A stretch of 64,000 bases of DNA from Mycobacterium sp. ITM-2016-00316 (GCF_002968335.2 NZ_CP134398.1:2170001-2234000); one strand, 5' to 3'. Positions 53,684 through 64,000 are shown, counted from the first letter of the stretch. Numbers and translations: made by a program. The notes: a model not told the origin generated them from the sequence alone.

Positions 53684-54810
53684 CCGACGACACCGTGCGG
53701 CGCGCGTGGGCGTATCTGTCGCGGGTGGCCGAGTCACCGTGCGCGGGCCTGGCCGGCTTTGTGGCCGATGTCGGTCCGGTGGAGGCTGCGGCCGCAATCC
53801 GGGGCGGTCGGGCGCCCGACGAGCTACAGGGCCGGGTGGCTGCGCGTTTCCGCATCGACAGCGCCGCAGCGGATCTGGAGATGCTGGACCGTCGCGGCGG
53901 CCGGTTGATCACCCCCGACGATGCGGAATGGCCGCATCTGGCCTTCACCGTGTTCAATGCCGATCTGGTGCAGAAGAAGGAATCCGGCCGGCACCCGATG
54001 GTGCTCTGGGCGATCGGGCCGGCCCGGCTCGACGAGGTGGCTGCCCGGGCCGCGGCGATCGTCGGCACCCGGGCGGCCACCGCGTACGGCGAGCACGTCG
54101 CCGCCGACCTGTCCGCGGGACTGGCCGAACGCAACGTCGCGGTGGTGTCCGGCGGCGCCTACGGTATCGACGGCGCGGCCCACCGTGCGGCGCTCGGCGT
54201 CGACGGGGTCACGGTGGCGGTGCTGGCCGGCGGGATCGACGTGCCCTATCCCGCAGGGCATTCCGCGCTACTGCACCGGATCGCTGGCAGTGGCCTGCTG
54301 GTGACCGAATACCCACCCGGGGTGCGGCCCGCGCGGCACCGGTTCCTGACCCGCAACCGGTTGGTCGCCGCACTGAGCGGTGCGACGGTCGTGGTGGAGG
54401 CGGGCCTGCGCAGCGGGGCGGCCAACACCGCCGCGTGGGCGGACGTGATGGGACGGGTGGTGTGTGCGGTGCCGGGCCCGGTGACCTCCGCGGCGTCGGC
54501 GGGCTGCCACGTGCTGCTGCGGAAGCAGGGGACGCAGCTGATCAGCCGCGCCGAGGAGATCATCGAAATCGTCGGGAAGATGGGCGAACTCGCCGACGAT
54601 CCCGAGCATCCACACACCCCGCTGGACGGGCTCTCCCGGGAGGAGGCGCTGGTGTACGAGGCGCTGCCGGCGCGGGGTCTGCGCAGTATCGAGCAGATCG
54701 CCGTGGATGCCGGCATACCGGCCGAGCAGGTACTCGGTCCGCTGGCGCTGCTCAAGATCACCGGTCGCGTCGAGTGCCACGAAGGGGAATGGCGGATCGT
54801 GAAGAGCTGA
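53680..54810 (+). CDS. dprA: DNA processing protein DprA
   Basis: A 376-residue Rossmann-fold ssDNA-binding protein that loads RecA. IVGTRAATAYGEHVAADLS, SGGAYGIDGAAHRAAL and TRNRLVAALSGATVVVEA mark the DprA core; a C-terminal winged helix starts near residue 305. ATGA overlap with comM. Ends 1 bp before the convergent BCCT transporter. Confidence 0.95.
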   Translation: MTDDTVRRAWAYLSRVAESPCAGLAGFVADVGPVEAAAAIRGGRAPDELQGRVAARFRIDSAAADLEMLDRRGGRLITPDDAEWPHLAFTVFNADLVQKKESGRHPMVLWAIGPARLDEVAARAAAIVGTRAATAYGEHVAADLSAGLAERNVAVVSGGAYGIDGAAHRAALGVDGVTVAVLAGGIDVPYPAGHSALLHRIAGSGLLVTEYPPGVRPARHRFLTRNRLVAALSGATVVVEAGLRSGAANTAAWADVMGRVVCAVPGPVTSAASAGCHVLLRKQGTQLISRAEEIIEIVGKMGELADDPEHPHTPLDGLSREEALVYEALPARGLRSIEQIAVDAGIPAEQVLGPLALLKITGRVECHEGEWRIVKS

Positions 54811-54811
54811 C

Positions 54812-56560
54812 CTACTCAGGCTTGGTCGCGTCGAGCTTGTGGTAGCGGGTGACCAGATCGAAGTTGTCGCCGTAGTGGCCCGCGCCGGTGACGACGGCGC
54901 GCTCGACGAGTTCGGTACTGCGCCGGTCGACCACGACGATCCGGTCGGTGCGCAGATCCTTGTAGAGCGCCACGCAGAGCAGGACCATCACGATGACGAA
55001 CGGCACCGCGGCCACGATCGTGAGGTTCTGCAGCCCGGTCAGCGCGTCCGCGCCGCCCCCGCCGATGATGAGCATGATCGCGGCGACCGCACCCGTCAGG
55101 GCGCCCCAGAACACCACCGTGGCGCGACGCGGCTCGTGAGAGCCCTTCTCGGACAACGACCCCATGACGATCGAGGCGGCGTCCGCACCGGAGACGAAGA
55201 AGATCGCCACCAACACCATCACCAGCACGGTGGTGATCCCGGCCAGCGGCATGGTGTCGAGCAACTGGAACAGCGCACCGGTGCTGTCCACGCCGCCCTC
55301 CGCATCGACCATATCGCCGACGGTGCGCTGCCGCTCGATCCCGGCACCGCCGAAGATGACGAACCACACGAGGCTGACCGTCGTCGGGACCAGCAGCACC
55401 CCGGTGACGAACTGCCGGATGGTGCGGCCGCGGCTGATGCGGGCGATGAACATGCCGACGAACGGCGTCCACGACACCCACCACGCCCAGTAGAAGATGG
55501 TCCATCCCGACAGCCAGGCCGCCAGTTCGGCGTCACCGTTGGCGTCGGTGCGCGCGCTCATCGCCACGAAATCGCGGAGGTAGTCACCCAGTGCGCTCGG
55601 AACGAGGTTGAGGATCAACAGTGTCGGCCCCGCGACGAACACGAACACCGCCAGAATCAAGGCCAGCACCATGTTGATGTTCGACAGCCACTGGATGCCG
55701 CGGGCGATGCCCGACACCGCCGACACGATGAACGCCACCGTCAGCACCGCGATGATCGTCACCAGGATGGGGGTGCCGACGGTGCCCACCCAGCCGTTGA
55801 ACTCCAGGCCGTCGCCGATCTGCAGGGCTCCGAGCCCCAGGGAGGCGGCGGACCCGAACAGCGTGGCGAAGATCGCGAGAATGTCGATGACCTTGCCGGC
55901 CGGCCCGTTGGCGCGGTCCCCGAACAACGAGGTGAACGCGGCCGACAGCAGCCCCGAGCGGCCCTTGCGGTACATCCCGTAACCGATCGCGAGCCCCACC
56001 ACCGCGTAGATCGCCCACGGGTGCAGACCCCAGTGGAACATCGTGGTGGCCATCGCCGTCTGGAAGGCCTCATCGGACTGCGCCGCGGTGGTGCCCGGCG
56101 GCGGGGTGACGAAATGGTTCAGCGGCTCGGCGACACCCCAGAACATCAGGCCGATGCCCATGCCCGCACTGAACATCATCGCGATCCACGAGATGGTCCT
56201 GAACTCCGGTTGTTCGTCATCGCAGCCGAGCGGGATGCGACCGTACTTGCTGGCGGCCAGCCACAGCACGAAGACGACGAAGAAGCTGGCCGCCAGGACG
56301 AAGAACCAGCCCAGCCCCTTGATGGCCGCATCTTTGGTGCCCGCGGACACCGCGGACAGCCCCGGGGTGTCCACCAGGCCCCACACGACGAACGCGATCG
56401 AGATGACGCCGGTGACGCCGAACACCACCCAGTCCCGGCCGGGGTTGGCGTCGACGGGCGCGATGCGGCCGGTGATGGGGGCCAGCGGGTGCTCCTGTTG
56501 CGAGGCGGCCCCGTCGGCCACGTCGTCGGGCCCGGAGGCGCCGTTCGTGTCGAGCGACAT
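54812..56560 (-). CDS. BCCT-family glycine betaine/choline transporter
   Basis: A 582-residue sodium-coupled transporter with 12 TM segments. GMGIGLMFWGVAEP is the glycine-rich stretch, FHWGLHPWAIYAV and WTIFYWAWWVSWTPFVG contain the aromatic residues that cage the trimethylammonium group. The soluble tails are short compared with osmosensing BetP, suggesting a catabolic or constitutive role. Part of the betaine cluster; a candidate IclR operator lies 30 bp upstream of its start. Confidence 0.92.
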   Translation of the reverse strand: MSLDTNGASGPDDVADGAASQQEHPLAPITGRIAPVDANPGRDWVVFGVTGVISIAFVVWGLVDTPGLSAVSAGTKDAAIKGLGWFFVLAASFFVVFVLWLAASKYGRIPLGCDDEQPEFRTISWIAMMFSAGMGIGLMFWGVAEPLNHFVTPPPGTTAAQSDEAFQTAMATTMFHWGLHPWAIYAVVGLAIGYGMYRKGRSGLLSAAFTSLFGDRANGPAGKVIDILAIFATLFGSAASLGLGALQIGDGLEFNGWVGTVGTPILVTIIAVLTVAFIVSAVSGIARGIQWLSNINMVLALILAVFVFVAGPTLLILNLVPSALGDYLRDFVAMSARTDANGDAELAAWLSGWTIFYWAWWVSWTPFVGMFIARISRGRTIRQFVTGVLLVPTTVSLVWFVIFGGAGIERQRTVGDMVDAEGGVDSTGALFQLLDTMPLAGITTVLVMVLVAIFFVSGADAASIVMGSLSEKGSHEPRRATVVFWGALTGAVAAIMLIIGGGGADALTGLQNLTIVAAVPFVIVMVLLCVALYKDLRTDRIVVVDRRSTELVERAVVTGAGHYGDNFDLVTRYHKLDATKPE

Positions 56561-56589
56561 CGTGCTGTCCTCACGTCAGAGGGACGAGA

Positions 56590-56626
56590 TGTTGCGAATA
56601 ACGCACTAGTTGCGTATTAAACAACA
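56590..56626 (-). promoter_or_regulatory. Candidate IclR operator upstream of the betaine transporter
   Basis: A 37-bp block with two repeats starting GTTGCG: GTTGCGAATAACGCAC (56591-56606) and GTTGCGTATTAAACAAC (56609-56625). It matches the block at 62328-62364 at 26 of 37 positions without gaps. These are the only two promoter regions of the betaine cluster. Confidence 0.65.
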
Positions 56627-56685
56627 CATTGGGAGTGGGCGCGTGCCGAACCGGGGTCGTTCGTCAGCGTGCGACGACCTCGACG

Positions 56686-57513
56686 TCAGCCGGTGAACCC
56701 GAGGCGACGGCTGATCTGTTCGGCGGCCGCCATGGTCATCTCGGCCACCTCATCGAATCGCGAGGGATCCAAGCGGTATGCCGGTCCCGAAACGCTCAGC
56801 GCGGCAATGGCTTTACCGGTGCTGTCGCGCAGTGGGACGCCGACGGCATTGAGGCCGATCTCCAGTTCTTCGCACACGCTGGCCCACCCCCTGCTGCGGA
56901 CCTCGGCCAGCTCCGCGGCCAGCGCCACACCGTCGGAAATGGTGTTGGCGGTGAACGTCGCGAGCCTGTCCCCGAGGAGCTCGCGAACCCTGTCGGCGGG
57001 CAGAGCCGAAAGCAGCGCTTTGCCGCTCGAGGTGGCGTGCGCGGGGCAGTTCTGACCGATCCAGGTGCGCAGCGTGATCTCGGCGGGGCCGAGCGTCTCG
57101 ACGATGTTGATGATCCTGTCGCCGTCGAGGATCGCCACATTGATGGTCTCCCCGCACTGTTCGGCGAGCCGGTCACAGGTGACCTGGCTCTGCTTGGCCA
57201 GGTCCATCTGTGCGCTGGTGGAACCGGCCAGCCGGACCAGGGCGAACCCCAGCCGGTACTTGCCGCGGTCGGAGAGTTGTTCGACGAACCCGCGGGACTC
57301 CAGGACGGTGATCAGCCGGGACACCGTGGACTTGTGCACGCCGAGTTCGGTGGCGATCTCGGTGACCCCGGCGGTGCCCAGCTTGCCCAGGATCTCCAGG
57401 ACCATCAGCGCCCGGTCCACCGATTGCACTGCCGCGACGGATTTCTCCCGCGGCGCGACGTCGTCGGTGTCGGCAGCCATGACGGCACCAGTGTAGACAA
57501 CGGCCGCAGTCAT
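56686..57513 (-). CDS. IclR-family regulator of the betaine cluster
   Basis: A 275-residue regulator. N-terminal winged helix with QSVDRALMVLEILGKLG and GVHKSTVSRLITVLESRGFV; C-terminal effector domain with CPAHATSSGKALLSALP. ATG 57513 makes an ATGA overlap with the Rieske gene; Met at 57480 is an alternative. It is the last gene of the catabolic operon, so probably autoregulated. Effector likely betaine or a demethylation intermediate. Confidence 0.9.
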   Translation of the reverse strand: MTAAVVYTGAVMAADTDDVAPREKSVAAVQSVDRALMVLEILGKLGTAGVTEIATELGVHKSTVSRLITVLESRGFVEQLSDRGKYRLGFALVRLAGSTSAQMDLAKQSQVTCDRLAEQCGETINVAILDGDRIINIVETLGPAEITLRTWIGQNCPAHATSSGKALLSALPADRVRELLGDRLATFTANTISDGVALAAELAEVRSRGWASVCEELEIGLNAVGVPLRDSTGKAIAALSVSGPAYRLDPSRFDEVAEMTMAAAEQISRRLGFTG

Positions 57514-58700
57514 CCCGGCGCCCCCGACTCGGGCCCGTCGCGCAACCGGTCTTCGATCCACTGGTGGAACTCGCCGATGTGGTGCTCGGAGGGCACCAGC
57601 ACGCCGCCCTTTCGGTAGGCGCGCGAGGACATCGTGGGCTGGGTGCGTTCACAGGCGTCGAAATCCTGCTCGTTCACCCGGTGGAAGAGCTGCACCGATC
57701 GTTCCAGGTCATGGCCCTGGGCGACCACGTCCGGCAGATACAGCCAGTCGCATTCCACGACCGTGCGGTCGGGGCCCATCGGGTACATGCGGTGAAAGAT
57801 CACGTGGTCGGGCACCAGGTTGATGAACACGTTGGGCCGGACGGTGACCGCGTAGTACCTGCGGTCCTGCTCGGGTGTCACGCCGGGAATCACGTCCAGT
57901 CCCGCGCTGCCGTCGATGGTGAAACCGGCCACGTCCGCACCGAACAGTGCGCCGTGCCCGACGAAGTACTGCGCGGCGAGGCCGCCGGCGAACTCGGGCA
58001 GTACCTCGGTGAGCTCCGGATGGATGGACGCGCAGTGGTAGCACTCCATGAAGTTCTCGACGATCAGCTTCCAGTTGGCCGCCACGTCGTAGACGATGCG
58101 TCGGCCCACGGACAGCTCGGCGAGCTGGTAGTGCTCGATGGCCTCGGCGTTGCCGAGCCGATCGGTGACGGTGCCGATGACCTCGTCGTCGAACGACGGC
58201 GGCTGCGCGTCCAGGCAGACCCAGGCGTATCCGAGCCATTCCCGAAGCGCCACCGGCACCAGACCGTACTCGGTGCGGTCGATGCGAGCGCCCGTCGCAT
58301 CGGTCAGAGTGCCGAGATTGGGTGCCGCGAAAAGCTTTCCGTCCAGCCCGTAGGTCCACCCGTGGTACGGGCACTTCAGGTGCCGGTTGACCACTCCGGA
58401 GTCTTCCGAGCACAGCATCGCCCCGCGATGCCGGCAGACATTGAGGAAGGCATTCAGAGCGCCGTCGCGTCCGCGCACCACCAGCACGCTCTCCCGGCCC
58501 ACCTGAACTCTGCGGAATGCGCCGGGGGAGGGCAGATCTGCGCTGCGCACCGCGCAGAACCACATGCGCTCGAAGATGCGGTCCTGTTCGGCTTCGAATA
58601 TCGCTGTGTCGTAATAGTATCGGCCACTCAAGGTGGGCATCAGGTTGCCGGTGGCCGGTGTGTTGACCGGGAGCGGTCGCGATTCGTCGATCGTGGTCAT
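57510..58700 (-). CDS. Rieske monooxygenase alpha subunit, glycine betaine demethylase-like
   Basis: A 396-residue aromatic-ring-hydroxylase-type oxygenase. Rieske 2Fe-2S ligands Cys89, His91, Cys110 and His113 are present, as is the mononuclear iron site region [15 protein letters not shown]. In the context of BCCT, dimethylglycine oxidase and sarcosine oxidase it most likely converts glycine betaine to dimethylglycine, like GbcA. The reductase partner GbcB is not in the cluster. ATGA overlaps on both sides. Confidence 0.88.
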   Translation of the reverse strand: MTTIDESRPLPVNTPATGNLMPTLSGRYYYDTAIFEAEQDRIFERMWFCAVRSADLPSPGAFRRVQVGRESVLVVRGRDGALNAFLNVCRHRGAMLCSEDSGVVNRHLKCPYHGWTYGLDGKLFAAPNLGTLTDATGARIDRTEYGLVPVALREWLGYAWVCLDAQPPSFDDEVIGTVTDRLGNAEAIEHYQLAELSVGRRIVYDVAANWKLIVENFMECYHCASIHPELTEVLPEFAGGLAAQYFVGHGALFGADVAGFTIDGSAGLDVIPGVTPEQDRRYYAVTVRPNVFINLVPDHVIFHRMYPMGPDRTVVECDWLYLPDVVAQGHDLERSVQLFHRVNEQDFDACERTQPTMSSRAYRKGGVLVPSEHHIGEFHQWIEDRLRDGPESGAPG

Positions 58701-59839
58701 GCGGTCACCAGTCGTGTGGGGTCGAAGAGTCCGATGGGGTGCCCGGTGGTGCCGGTGGTGGCCAGGTCTGCCAGCACCTCGCCGACGACCGGGACGAATT
58801 TGAACCCGTGCCCCGAGAAGCCGCATGCCACCGTCACATTGGTGAAGCGGTCCGGGCGGGTGATGACGAAATGCTCGTCCGGGGTGTTCGAGTACATGCA
58901 GGTCGCGGTGTGTACCGCGGGTCCGGTCAGCGCGGGCAACAGCTGGCCGGCCCGTTCGCGCATCTCGTCGATCTCCTGGGGGTACACCGCCCGGTCGATG
59001 GTCTCCGGTGTGCACACCTGGCCCTTGCGGAAGAAGGCGACCTTCACGCCGCCGTCGGCGCCGTCGATGGCCGGGAAACCGTAGATCTGCTGGCCGCGGG
59101 CATTCTCGTTGATGAAGATCGGATGATCCTCGAACGGCGCGGTTCCGCCTGCGGGGTCCAGCCAGTACAGCACCTGGCGCTCGATCGTGATGGGGATTCC
59201 CATCTCGGCCAACAACTCCGGCGCCCACGCCCCGGGGCAGATCACCAGCTGCCCGGCGGTGTAGCTGCCGGCCGCGGTATGCACGGTGACTCCGCGCGGA
59301 CCGTCGAGCCACTGCGACACTTCCTCGCCGAAGCGCAGCGTGGCGCCCTCGCGCGCCGCCAGGTCGAGATGGGCCTGCACGGTCAGCTCCGGTCGGGCGA
59401 AGCCGGCCTTGGCCTCATACAGTGCGGCATCGCCCGGGCCGGGTGTGAAGGTGGGGAAGCGGCGGCGCAGCTCGGCAGCATCCAGCATCTCGTGCGGCAG
59501 TGACCATTCCAGGGCGGCGCGCTCGCTCCCGGCCACGGTCAGGCAGTCGGGTGGCCCGACGAACACGCCACCGGTGAGCCGGTAGACCTCCGCGCCGGTG
59601 CTCCGCCGCAGTTCTTCCCACAGTTCATAGGCCCGCAGCAGCAGGGGCACGTAGGCGGGATCCTCGAAATAGGACTGCCGGATGATGCGCGAGCCGCCGT
59701 GGCTGGAGCCACGGTCGTGGGCGGGGGTGAACTTCTCCAGGCCGAGCACCCGGACACCGCGGCGCGCCAGGTGATAGGCGGCGGCGCTGCCCATCCCGCC
59801 CAGGCCGACGACAATGACGTCATAACTGTTGTCGCTCAC
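58697..59839 (-). CDS. Monomeric sarcosine oxidase-like FAD enzyme
   Basis: A 380-residue flavoprotein, GTG start. FAD-binding [32 protein letters not shown]; covalent-flavin Cys in [15 protein letters not shown] and the active site Lys region [11 protein letters not shown] match MSOX. It would convert sarcosine to glycine, formaldehyde and H2O2. Single-base gap from the dimethylglycine oxidase gene, 4-bp overlap with the Rieske gene. Confidence 0.89.
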   Translation of the reverse strand: MSDNSYDVIVVGLGGMGSAAAYHLARRGVRVLGLEKFTPAHDRGSSHGGSRIIRQSYFEDPAYVPLLLRAYELWEELRRSTGAEVYRLTGGVFVGPPDCLTVAGSERAALEWSLPHEMLDAAELRRRFPTFTPGPGDAALYEAKAGFARPELTVQAHLDLAAREGATLRFGEEVSQWLDGPRGVTVHTAAGSYTAGQLVICPGAWAPELLAEMGIPITIERQVLYWLDPAGGTAPFEDHPIFINENARGQQIYGFPAIDGADGGVKVAFFRKGQVCTPETIDRAVYPQEIDEMRERAGQLLPALTGPAVHTATCMYSNTPDEHFVITRPDRFTNVTVACGFSGHGFKFVPVVGEVLADLATTGTTGHPIGLFDPTRLVTA

Positions 59840-59840
59840 A

Positions 59841-62315
59841 TCATCTCCGGATCAGAAACATGTCGGGGTCGACGACCGGTTCGGCATGCACGGTCGCCGA
59901 GAACGTGGTGCTCAGGTAGGCCACGCTGACGGCCGACCCCACCGCCGTGTCGGCAGGCAGCCACGCGTAGGCGATGCTGCGACCGAGGGTGGCCGAGTAG
60001 CCGGCGCTGGTCACGTAGCCGCGCACGGTGCCCTCGATGCTGACCGGCTCCTTGCCGAGCACCACCGCAGCGGGGTCGTCGAAGACGATGCTGCGCAGCA
60101 TCTTTGCCGGCGCGGATGCGGTGTCCAGTGCCGCCTTGCCGAGGAAGTCACCCTTCTTGCCCGACACCGCGAACCCGACACCGGCGGCGGCGGGTTGGTG
60201 TTCGGTGGTCATATCGGTGCCCCAGGACCGGTAACCCTTTTCCAGGCGCAGGCTGTTGAATGCGATGCGGCCGGCGGCGATCGCGCGGTACGGCCGGCCC
60301 GCCGCGGCCAGCAGATCCCACAATTTCAGCCCGTGTTCGGCGGAAGCGTATATCTCCCAGCCTAGTTCGCCGACGTAGGACACCCGCATCATCGTCACGG
60401 GCACCGCTCCGATGAACGTCTTGAGCGCACGGAAATATCCGAAGGATTCGTGGGAGATGTCGGCGGCGCACAACGGTGTGACAAGGTCGCGGGCGCGCGG
60501 GCCCCACACCCCGATACAGCAGGTACCGCCGGTGATGTCGCGCACCGCCACACCGCTCTGCGGCAACCGGCGCAGCATCCAGTCGATGTCGAGCGGGCCG
60601 TTCGCGCCCACCTGGAACACGTCGTCGCTCAGCCGCGCAACCGTGAGATCGCTGCGGATGCCGCCGGATTCGTCGAGCATCAGGGTGTAGGTGACCGACC
60701 CGGTGCGCTTGTCGATGTTGTTGGTGGTGAGGTGCTGCAGGAAGGCGCACGCCCCGGGTCCGCTGACCTCGTAGCGGGTCAGCGGGGTCATGTCGTAGAG
60801 GGCGACGTGCTCGCGGGTCCAGCGCGCCTCGGCGATGGAAATGGGGGAGTAGAACCGCCCCGACCAGTCGTCGCGGTCCGGGAACGTCATTCCGGCATCG
60901 GCGAGTTCGGCCACCAGCGCCGCGTTGGCCTCGTACCAGGCCGGCCGCTCCCAGCACCCACCCTCGAAGAAATGCGCGCCCAACTCCCGCTCCCGTGCGT
61001 GGAACGGGCTGACCCGCAGGTCGCGCGGCTCGGTGCGGTATTGGTGCGGATGCACGATGTCGTACACCTCGACGAAGGCCTGCGAGCTGGTGGCGAGGAT
61101 GAACTCCGGGCTCGTGGCGGGCTCCTCGAACCGGTATAGGTCGCATTCGTGGACATCGGTGGTGGGGGCGCCGTCGAGGATCCATTCGGCCATCGCCTGG
61201 GCCACCCCGGCGGAGTGGGTGACCCAGACCGCCTCGGCGACCCAGAAACCGGACAGATCGCGGTGCTCGCCCATGAGGGAGAAGCCGTCGGGGGTGAAGG
61301 AGAAGATGCCGTTGAAGGCCTCCTCGACCTTCGAATCACCCAGCGCGGGAAGCAGTTCGGTGCTGGCCGCCCAGCCGGGCGCGAAGTCGTCCTCGGTGAA
61401 CGGCAGCATCGACGGCATGGTCTCGGCTGTGCTGATCCCCCGGTCGCTCCGCTCCTGCCCGCCGGCGGTGTCGGTGAGCAGGGTCGACATCGTCACCGGC
61501 ATCGGCCGGTGACCGTAGTACCCGATACCGAGACGATCGCCGTGCTCGCGGAAGTACAGGTCCTGATCCTGGTGGCGCAGGATCGGCAGCCGGGCGTCAT
61601 CCGATGCGATTCCCACGCGCCGCAACGCCGCCACCTGGCCGGATTTGGCGTACTGATGCGCCATCGGGACCAGCGGCACCGTCAGTCCCACCCGCGCGCC
61701 GAGTTCGGCGCCCCAGAAGCCGGCGGCGGACACCACCACGTCGGCGTCGAACTCGTCACCCCCGGCGGTGCGCACGCCGACGACGCGCCCGCCCCGCTGC
61801 AGGACGTCCACCACGTCATGGTGTGCGAGGAACCGGGCGCCGCGCTCGATGGCGCGTTCGGCCTGCGCGGTCGCCGCGCGCAGTGCCCTGGCCAGGCCGT
61901 CGGAGGGAGTGTGGAAGCCGCCGAGTATCCGGTCGGTGTCGAGCAGCGGATGCAGTGCCTTGCACTGGGCGGGGTCGATGAGCTCGCCCTGGATTCCCCA
62001 CGACTGCGCCCAGCCGTGCTTGCGGTGCAGATCGGTCCAGCGGGCTTCGGTGGTGGCCACCTCGAGCCCGCCGACCTGGTTGAACGCGTCGAGGCCCACG
62101 AATTTCTCGACCGTGTAACGCGCGAACTCGCTCATGGTTTTCGACCCGTTGGTCTGGAACACCAGGCCCGGGGCGTGCGAGGTGGAACCGCCGGTGGTGA
62201 ACAGGGGCCCGCGGTCCAGGACGGTGACCTTTGTGCACCCGCGGGCGGTGAGTTCATCGGCCAGTGACGTGCCGACGATCCCGGCACCGATGATGACGAT
62301 CTTGGGCTGTGACAT
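59841..62315 (-). CDS. Dimethylglycine oxidase-like FAD-GcvT fusion
   Basis: An 824-residue fusion. Residues about 1-370 are a DAO-type FAD oxidase with [17 protein letters not shown] and [14 protein letters not shown] (a His in this motif carries FAD covalently in relatives). Residues about 430-810 are GcvT-like tetrahydrofolate-binding domains ([20 protein letters not shown]). It demethylates dimethylglycine to sarcosine and captures the carbon on folate. First gene of the operon, with the operator just upstream. Confidence 0.9.
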   Translation of the reverse strand: MSQPKIVIIGAGIVGTSLADELTARGCTKVTVLDRGPLFTTGGSTSHAPGLVFQTNGSKTMSEFARYTVEKFVGLDAFNQVGGLEVATTEARWTDLHRKHGWAQSWGIQGELIDPAQCKALHPLLDTDRILGGFHTPSDGLARALRAATAQAERAIERGARFLAHHDVVDVLQRGGRVVGVRTAGGDEFDADVVVSAAGFWGAELGARVGLTVPLVPMAHQYAKSGQVAALRRVGIASDDARLPILRHQDQDLYFREHGDRLGIGYYGHRPMPVTMSTLLTDTAGGQERSDRGISTAETMPSMLPFTEDDFAPGWAASTELLPALGDSKVEEAFNGIFSFTPDGFSLMGEHRDLSGFWVAEAVWVTHSAGVAQAMAEWILDGAPTTDVHECDLYRFEEPATSPEFILATSSQAFVEVYDIVHPHQYRTEPRDLRVSPFHARERELGAHFFEGGCWERPAWYEANAALVAELADAGMTFPDRDDWSGRFYSPISIAEARWTREHVALYDMTPLTRYEVSGPGACAFLQHLTTNNIDKRTGSVTYTLMLDESGGIRSDLTVARLSDDVFQVGANGPLDIDWMLRRLPQSGVAVRDITGGTCCIGVWGPRARDLVTPLCAADISHESFGYFRALKTFIGAVPVTMMRVSYVGELGWEIYASAEHGLKLWDLLAAAGRPYRAIAAGRIAFNSLRLEKGYRSWGTDMTTEHQPAAAGVGFAVSGKKGDFLGKAALDTASAPAKMLRSIVFDDPAAVVLGKEPVSIEGTVRGYVTSAGYSATLGRSIAYAWLPADTAVGSAVSVAYLSTTFSATVHAEPVVDPDMFLIRR

Positions 62316-62327
62316 ACCCTGGGCTCC

Positions 62328-62364
62328 TGTTGCGCATTAAGCAACTACTGCGTATCGCGCAACA
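62328..62364 (-). promoter_or_regulatory. Candidate IclR operator upstream of the dimethylglycine oxidase
   Basis: A 37-bp block starting TGTTGCGCATTAAGCAAC, with perfect GTTGC/GCAAC arms, followed by TGCGTATCGCGCAACA. It matches the block at 56590-56626 and begins 13 bp from the start codon, so a bound regulator would cover the promoter. Confidence 0.65.
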
Positions 62365-62642
62365 ATAACGCCGGTGTGTGGTTCCCGCAAGATGTGGCAC
62401 CCCGTGACTCCCGGACGGCGGTGACGGGAGTGCCGGGCTGGTGACCGCCGTCGCTCGGCGAGCGTGAAATGCCCTTGACAGCAAGAGAATTCACCGATGA
62501 TGTGGTCGGCGGTGTCGTCCGTTCACGATCGTCCGCGGATGGTCCGGGCTGCGCGCGGGTATGCCGCGGTAGCCGACCACCGGTGGGCGGCTGCTCGTAC
62601 AGTGGTCATGAGATCAGCTAAAAGTATTGTGGGAGGCTCACT
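62365..62642. other. Intergenic region between betaine operon and viuB
   Basis: No gene seen. Contains a 7-bp stem ACTCCCG/CGGGAGT (62407-62431) with an 11-nt loop, and a GGGAGG ribosome binding site for viuB near 62630. No iron box was recognised here. Confidence 0.5.
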
Positions 62643-63494
62643 ATGGCGGGACGTCCGATTCACACGTTTGAGGTCATCAGCAGCGAACAGCTGGCACCGC
62701 ACATGATCCGACTGGTGCTCGGTGGCGTCGGATTCGACACCTTCACCCCCGGCGACTACACCGATTCCTACGTCAAGATCGTCATCGTCGCCCCGGACGT
62801 CGACATCGTCTCGCTGCCGCACCCGCTCACCCTGGACAGCTTCAACGTGCTTCCGGAGAACAAGCGCCCCGCCGTGCGCACCTACACCGTGCGATCGGTC
62901 GACGACTCACTGCGCCAGATCGCCATCGACTTCGTCGTGCACGGGGAGCAGGGCGTGGCCGGCCCGTGGGCCGCCGCCGCCCAGCCCGGCCAACCGGCCT
63001 ACCTGATGGGGCCCTCCGGCGCGTACGCACCCGACCCTGCCGCGGACTGGCATCTGCTGGCCGGTGACGAGTCCGGTCTCCCGGCGATCAGCGCGGCGCT
63101 GGAAGCGTTGCCGCCCAATGCGATCGGCAAGGCCTTCATCGAGGTCAGCGGACCCGACGACGAGATTGAACTCACCGCGCCCGACGGGGTCGATGTGCAC
63201 TGGATCTACCGTGGCGGACGCGCCGACCTGGTCAGCGAGGACAAGGCCGGGGACAACGCGCCACTGGTCGCCGCAGTCAAGGAGATGTTGTGGCTGCCCG
63301 GCCAGGTCCAGGTGTTCGCCCATGGCGAGGCGCAGGCCGTCATGCATAATCTGCGTCCCTACCTGCGCAAGGAACGCGGGGTGGAGGCGAAGTGGGCGTC
63401 CATCTCGGGGTACTGGCGGCGCGGGCGCACCGAAGAAACTTTCCGGCAATGGAAGGCGGAGCTGGCCAAGGCGGAGGCGGGCCAGCGAGACTGA
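62643..63494 (+). CDS. viuB: Siderophore-interacting ferric reductase ViuB-like (Rv2895c)
   Basis: A 283-residue SIP-family protein. FAD-binding motif [10 protein letters not shown], and C-terminal NAD(P)-like domain ending [19 protein letters not shown]. Such proteins reduce ferric siderophores in the cytoplasm. Syntenic with Rv2895c after dprA, here displaced by the betaine cluster. Confidence 0.92.
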   Translation: MAGRPIHTFEVISSEQLAPHMIRLVLGGVGFDTFTPGDYTDSYVKIVIVAPDVDIVSLPHPLTLDSFNVLPENKRPAVRTYTVRSVDDSLRQIAIDFVVHGEQGVAGPWAAAAQPGQPAYLMGPSGAYAPDPAADWHLLAGDESGLPAISAALEALPPNAIGKAFIEVSGPDDEIELTAPDGVDVHWIYRGGRADLVSEDKAGDNAPLVAAVKEMLWLPGQVQVFAHGEAQAVMHNLRPYLRKERGVEAKWASISGYWRRGRTEETFRQWKAELAKAEAGQRD

Positions 63495-63498
63495 CCCC

Positions 63499-64000
63499 AT
63501 GGCATTCGGCGATTACCAGCTCGAGATCTATCTGCAGGGACTGGCCGGGGTGGTGCCCTCGCTGCCGATGGCCTTCGCCGAATTGGAGGCCAGGGCGCAG
63601 GCGGCGATGTCGCCGTCGGTGTGGTCCTACGTCGCCGGCGGTGCCGGCGATGAACGCACCCAGCGCGTCAATGTCAGCGCCTTCGACCACTGGGGCCTGA
63701 TGCCGCGAATGGGCGTCGGCGCCACCGAACGCGACCTGAGTGTCGACCTCTTCGGGATCGCGCTGCCCTCGCCGGTGTTCATGGCGCCGATCGGGGTCAC
63801 CGGCATCTGTAGCCGCGACGGCCACGGCGATCTGGCCGCGGCCCGCGCCGCCGCACGCACCGGGGTGCCGATGACGGTGTCCACGTTGACCGCCGACCCG
63901 CTGGAGGATGTGGCCGCGGAGTTCGGCGACACCCCGGGGTTTTTCCAGCTCTACACACCCAAGGACCGCGATCTGGCGGCCAGCTTCGTGGCCCGGGCAG
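63499..64000 (+). CDS. FMN-dependent alpha-hydroxyacid oxidase, lactate 2-monooxygenase-like (3' end outside the window)
   Basis: ATG 63499, 4 bp after viuB, opens a frame running to the window end. The 167 visible residues begin [15 protein letters not shown] and contain [51 protein letters not shown] and [11 protein letters not shown], the N-terminal half of the FMN TIM barrel. Probably acts on lactate or a similar hydroxyacid. Confidence 0.85.
   Translation, partial: MAFGDYQLEIYLQGLAGVVPSLPMAFAELEARAQAAMSPSVWSYVAGGAGDERTQRVNVSAFDHWGLMPRMGVGATERDLSVDLFGIALPSPVFMAPIGVTGICSRDGHGDLAAARAAARTGVPMTVSTLTADPLEDVAAEFGDTPGFFQLYTPKDRDLAASFVARA

Noticed and set aside
54839..56620. A 593-codon plus-strand open frame opposite the BCCT transporter
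   Set aside because: Highly charged His/Asp/Arg-rich shadow with no domain; the minus strand encodes a clear 12-TM transporter.

Overview
The window comes from a high-GC actinobacterium, almost certainly a rapid-growing member of Mycobacteriaceae (Mycolicibacterium-like). The gene order ftsY-amt-glnB-glnD, ffh-amidohydrolase, dacB, a SnoaL-like gene, rpsP-khpA-rimM-trmD, lppW, rplS-lepB-rnhB-DUF2469, yraN-comM-dprA and viuB matches the Mycobacterium tuberculosis block Rv2921c to Rv2895c. An MspA-type porin, a mycobacterial haemophore-like protein and apparent leaderless GTG genes fit the same assignment. No tRNA, rRNA, CRISPR array or insertion sequence was seen.

Layout. 1-9218: signal recognition receptor ftsY (5' end cut by the window), the nitrogen-control operon amt-glnB-glnD, a molybdopterin oxidoreductase and ffh. 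9221-13790: amidohydrolase, a CysJ-like diflavin reductase and two tandem DacB-type carboxypeptidases. 13904-18680: a three-gene operon for the dipeptide osmolyte N-acetylglutaminylglutamine amide (NAGGN). 18696-24834: translation and secretion housekeeping genes. 24854-51713: about 27 kb of accessory DNA where M. tuberculosis carries only fdhF/fdhD. 51804-54810: yraN-comM-dprA. 54812-62315: a glycine betaine uptake and demethylation cluster with an IclR regulator. 62643-64000: viuB and the start of an FMN-dependent alpha-hydroxyacid oxidase cut by the window end.

The accessory block contains the most unusual material. One part joins GT2-GtrA and GT39 cell-envelope glycosyltransferases, a tiny secreted Pro/Gly peptide, a PhoP/PhoR-like two-component system, an ArsR-TetR double DNA-binding fusion, a PhyH-like dioxygenase, an MspA-family protein with a coupled Asp-rich secreted peptide, and a VTC - DUF4956 - CotH kinase cassette. 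A second part is a tightly overlapping operon of an Fbp-type ferric iron ABC transporter followed by a single-chain adenylation - carrier protein - acyltransferase-3 membrane enzyme, headed by a candidate IdeR/DtxR box. A third part has sodA between two DUF1206 paralogues, with a promoter showing the 19-bp spacer and CCTCAA-N6-TTGAGG site typical of SoxR/MerR activators.

Two themes connect the non-core genes. The first is osmolytes: NAGGN synthesis and betaine import/catabolism are both inserted into the conserved core. The second is iron and redox: the Fbp system, haemophore-like protein, ViuB, diflavin reductase and SodA. Regulatory signals read directly from sequence include paired 37-bp candidate IclR operators at both ends of the betaine cluster, near-identical promoters with 131/132-nt leaders for rpsP and rplS, three GTG starts each exactly 6 nt after a TANNNT element, and a perfect 22-bp inverted repeat at the start of glnD. 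All functional calls are from reading motifs and remembered gene order; no database search was run.
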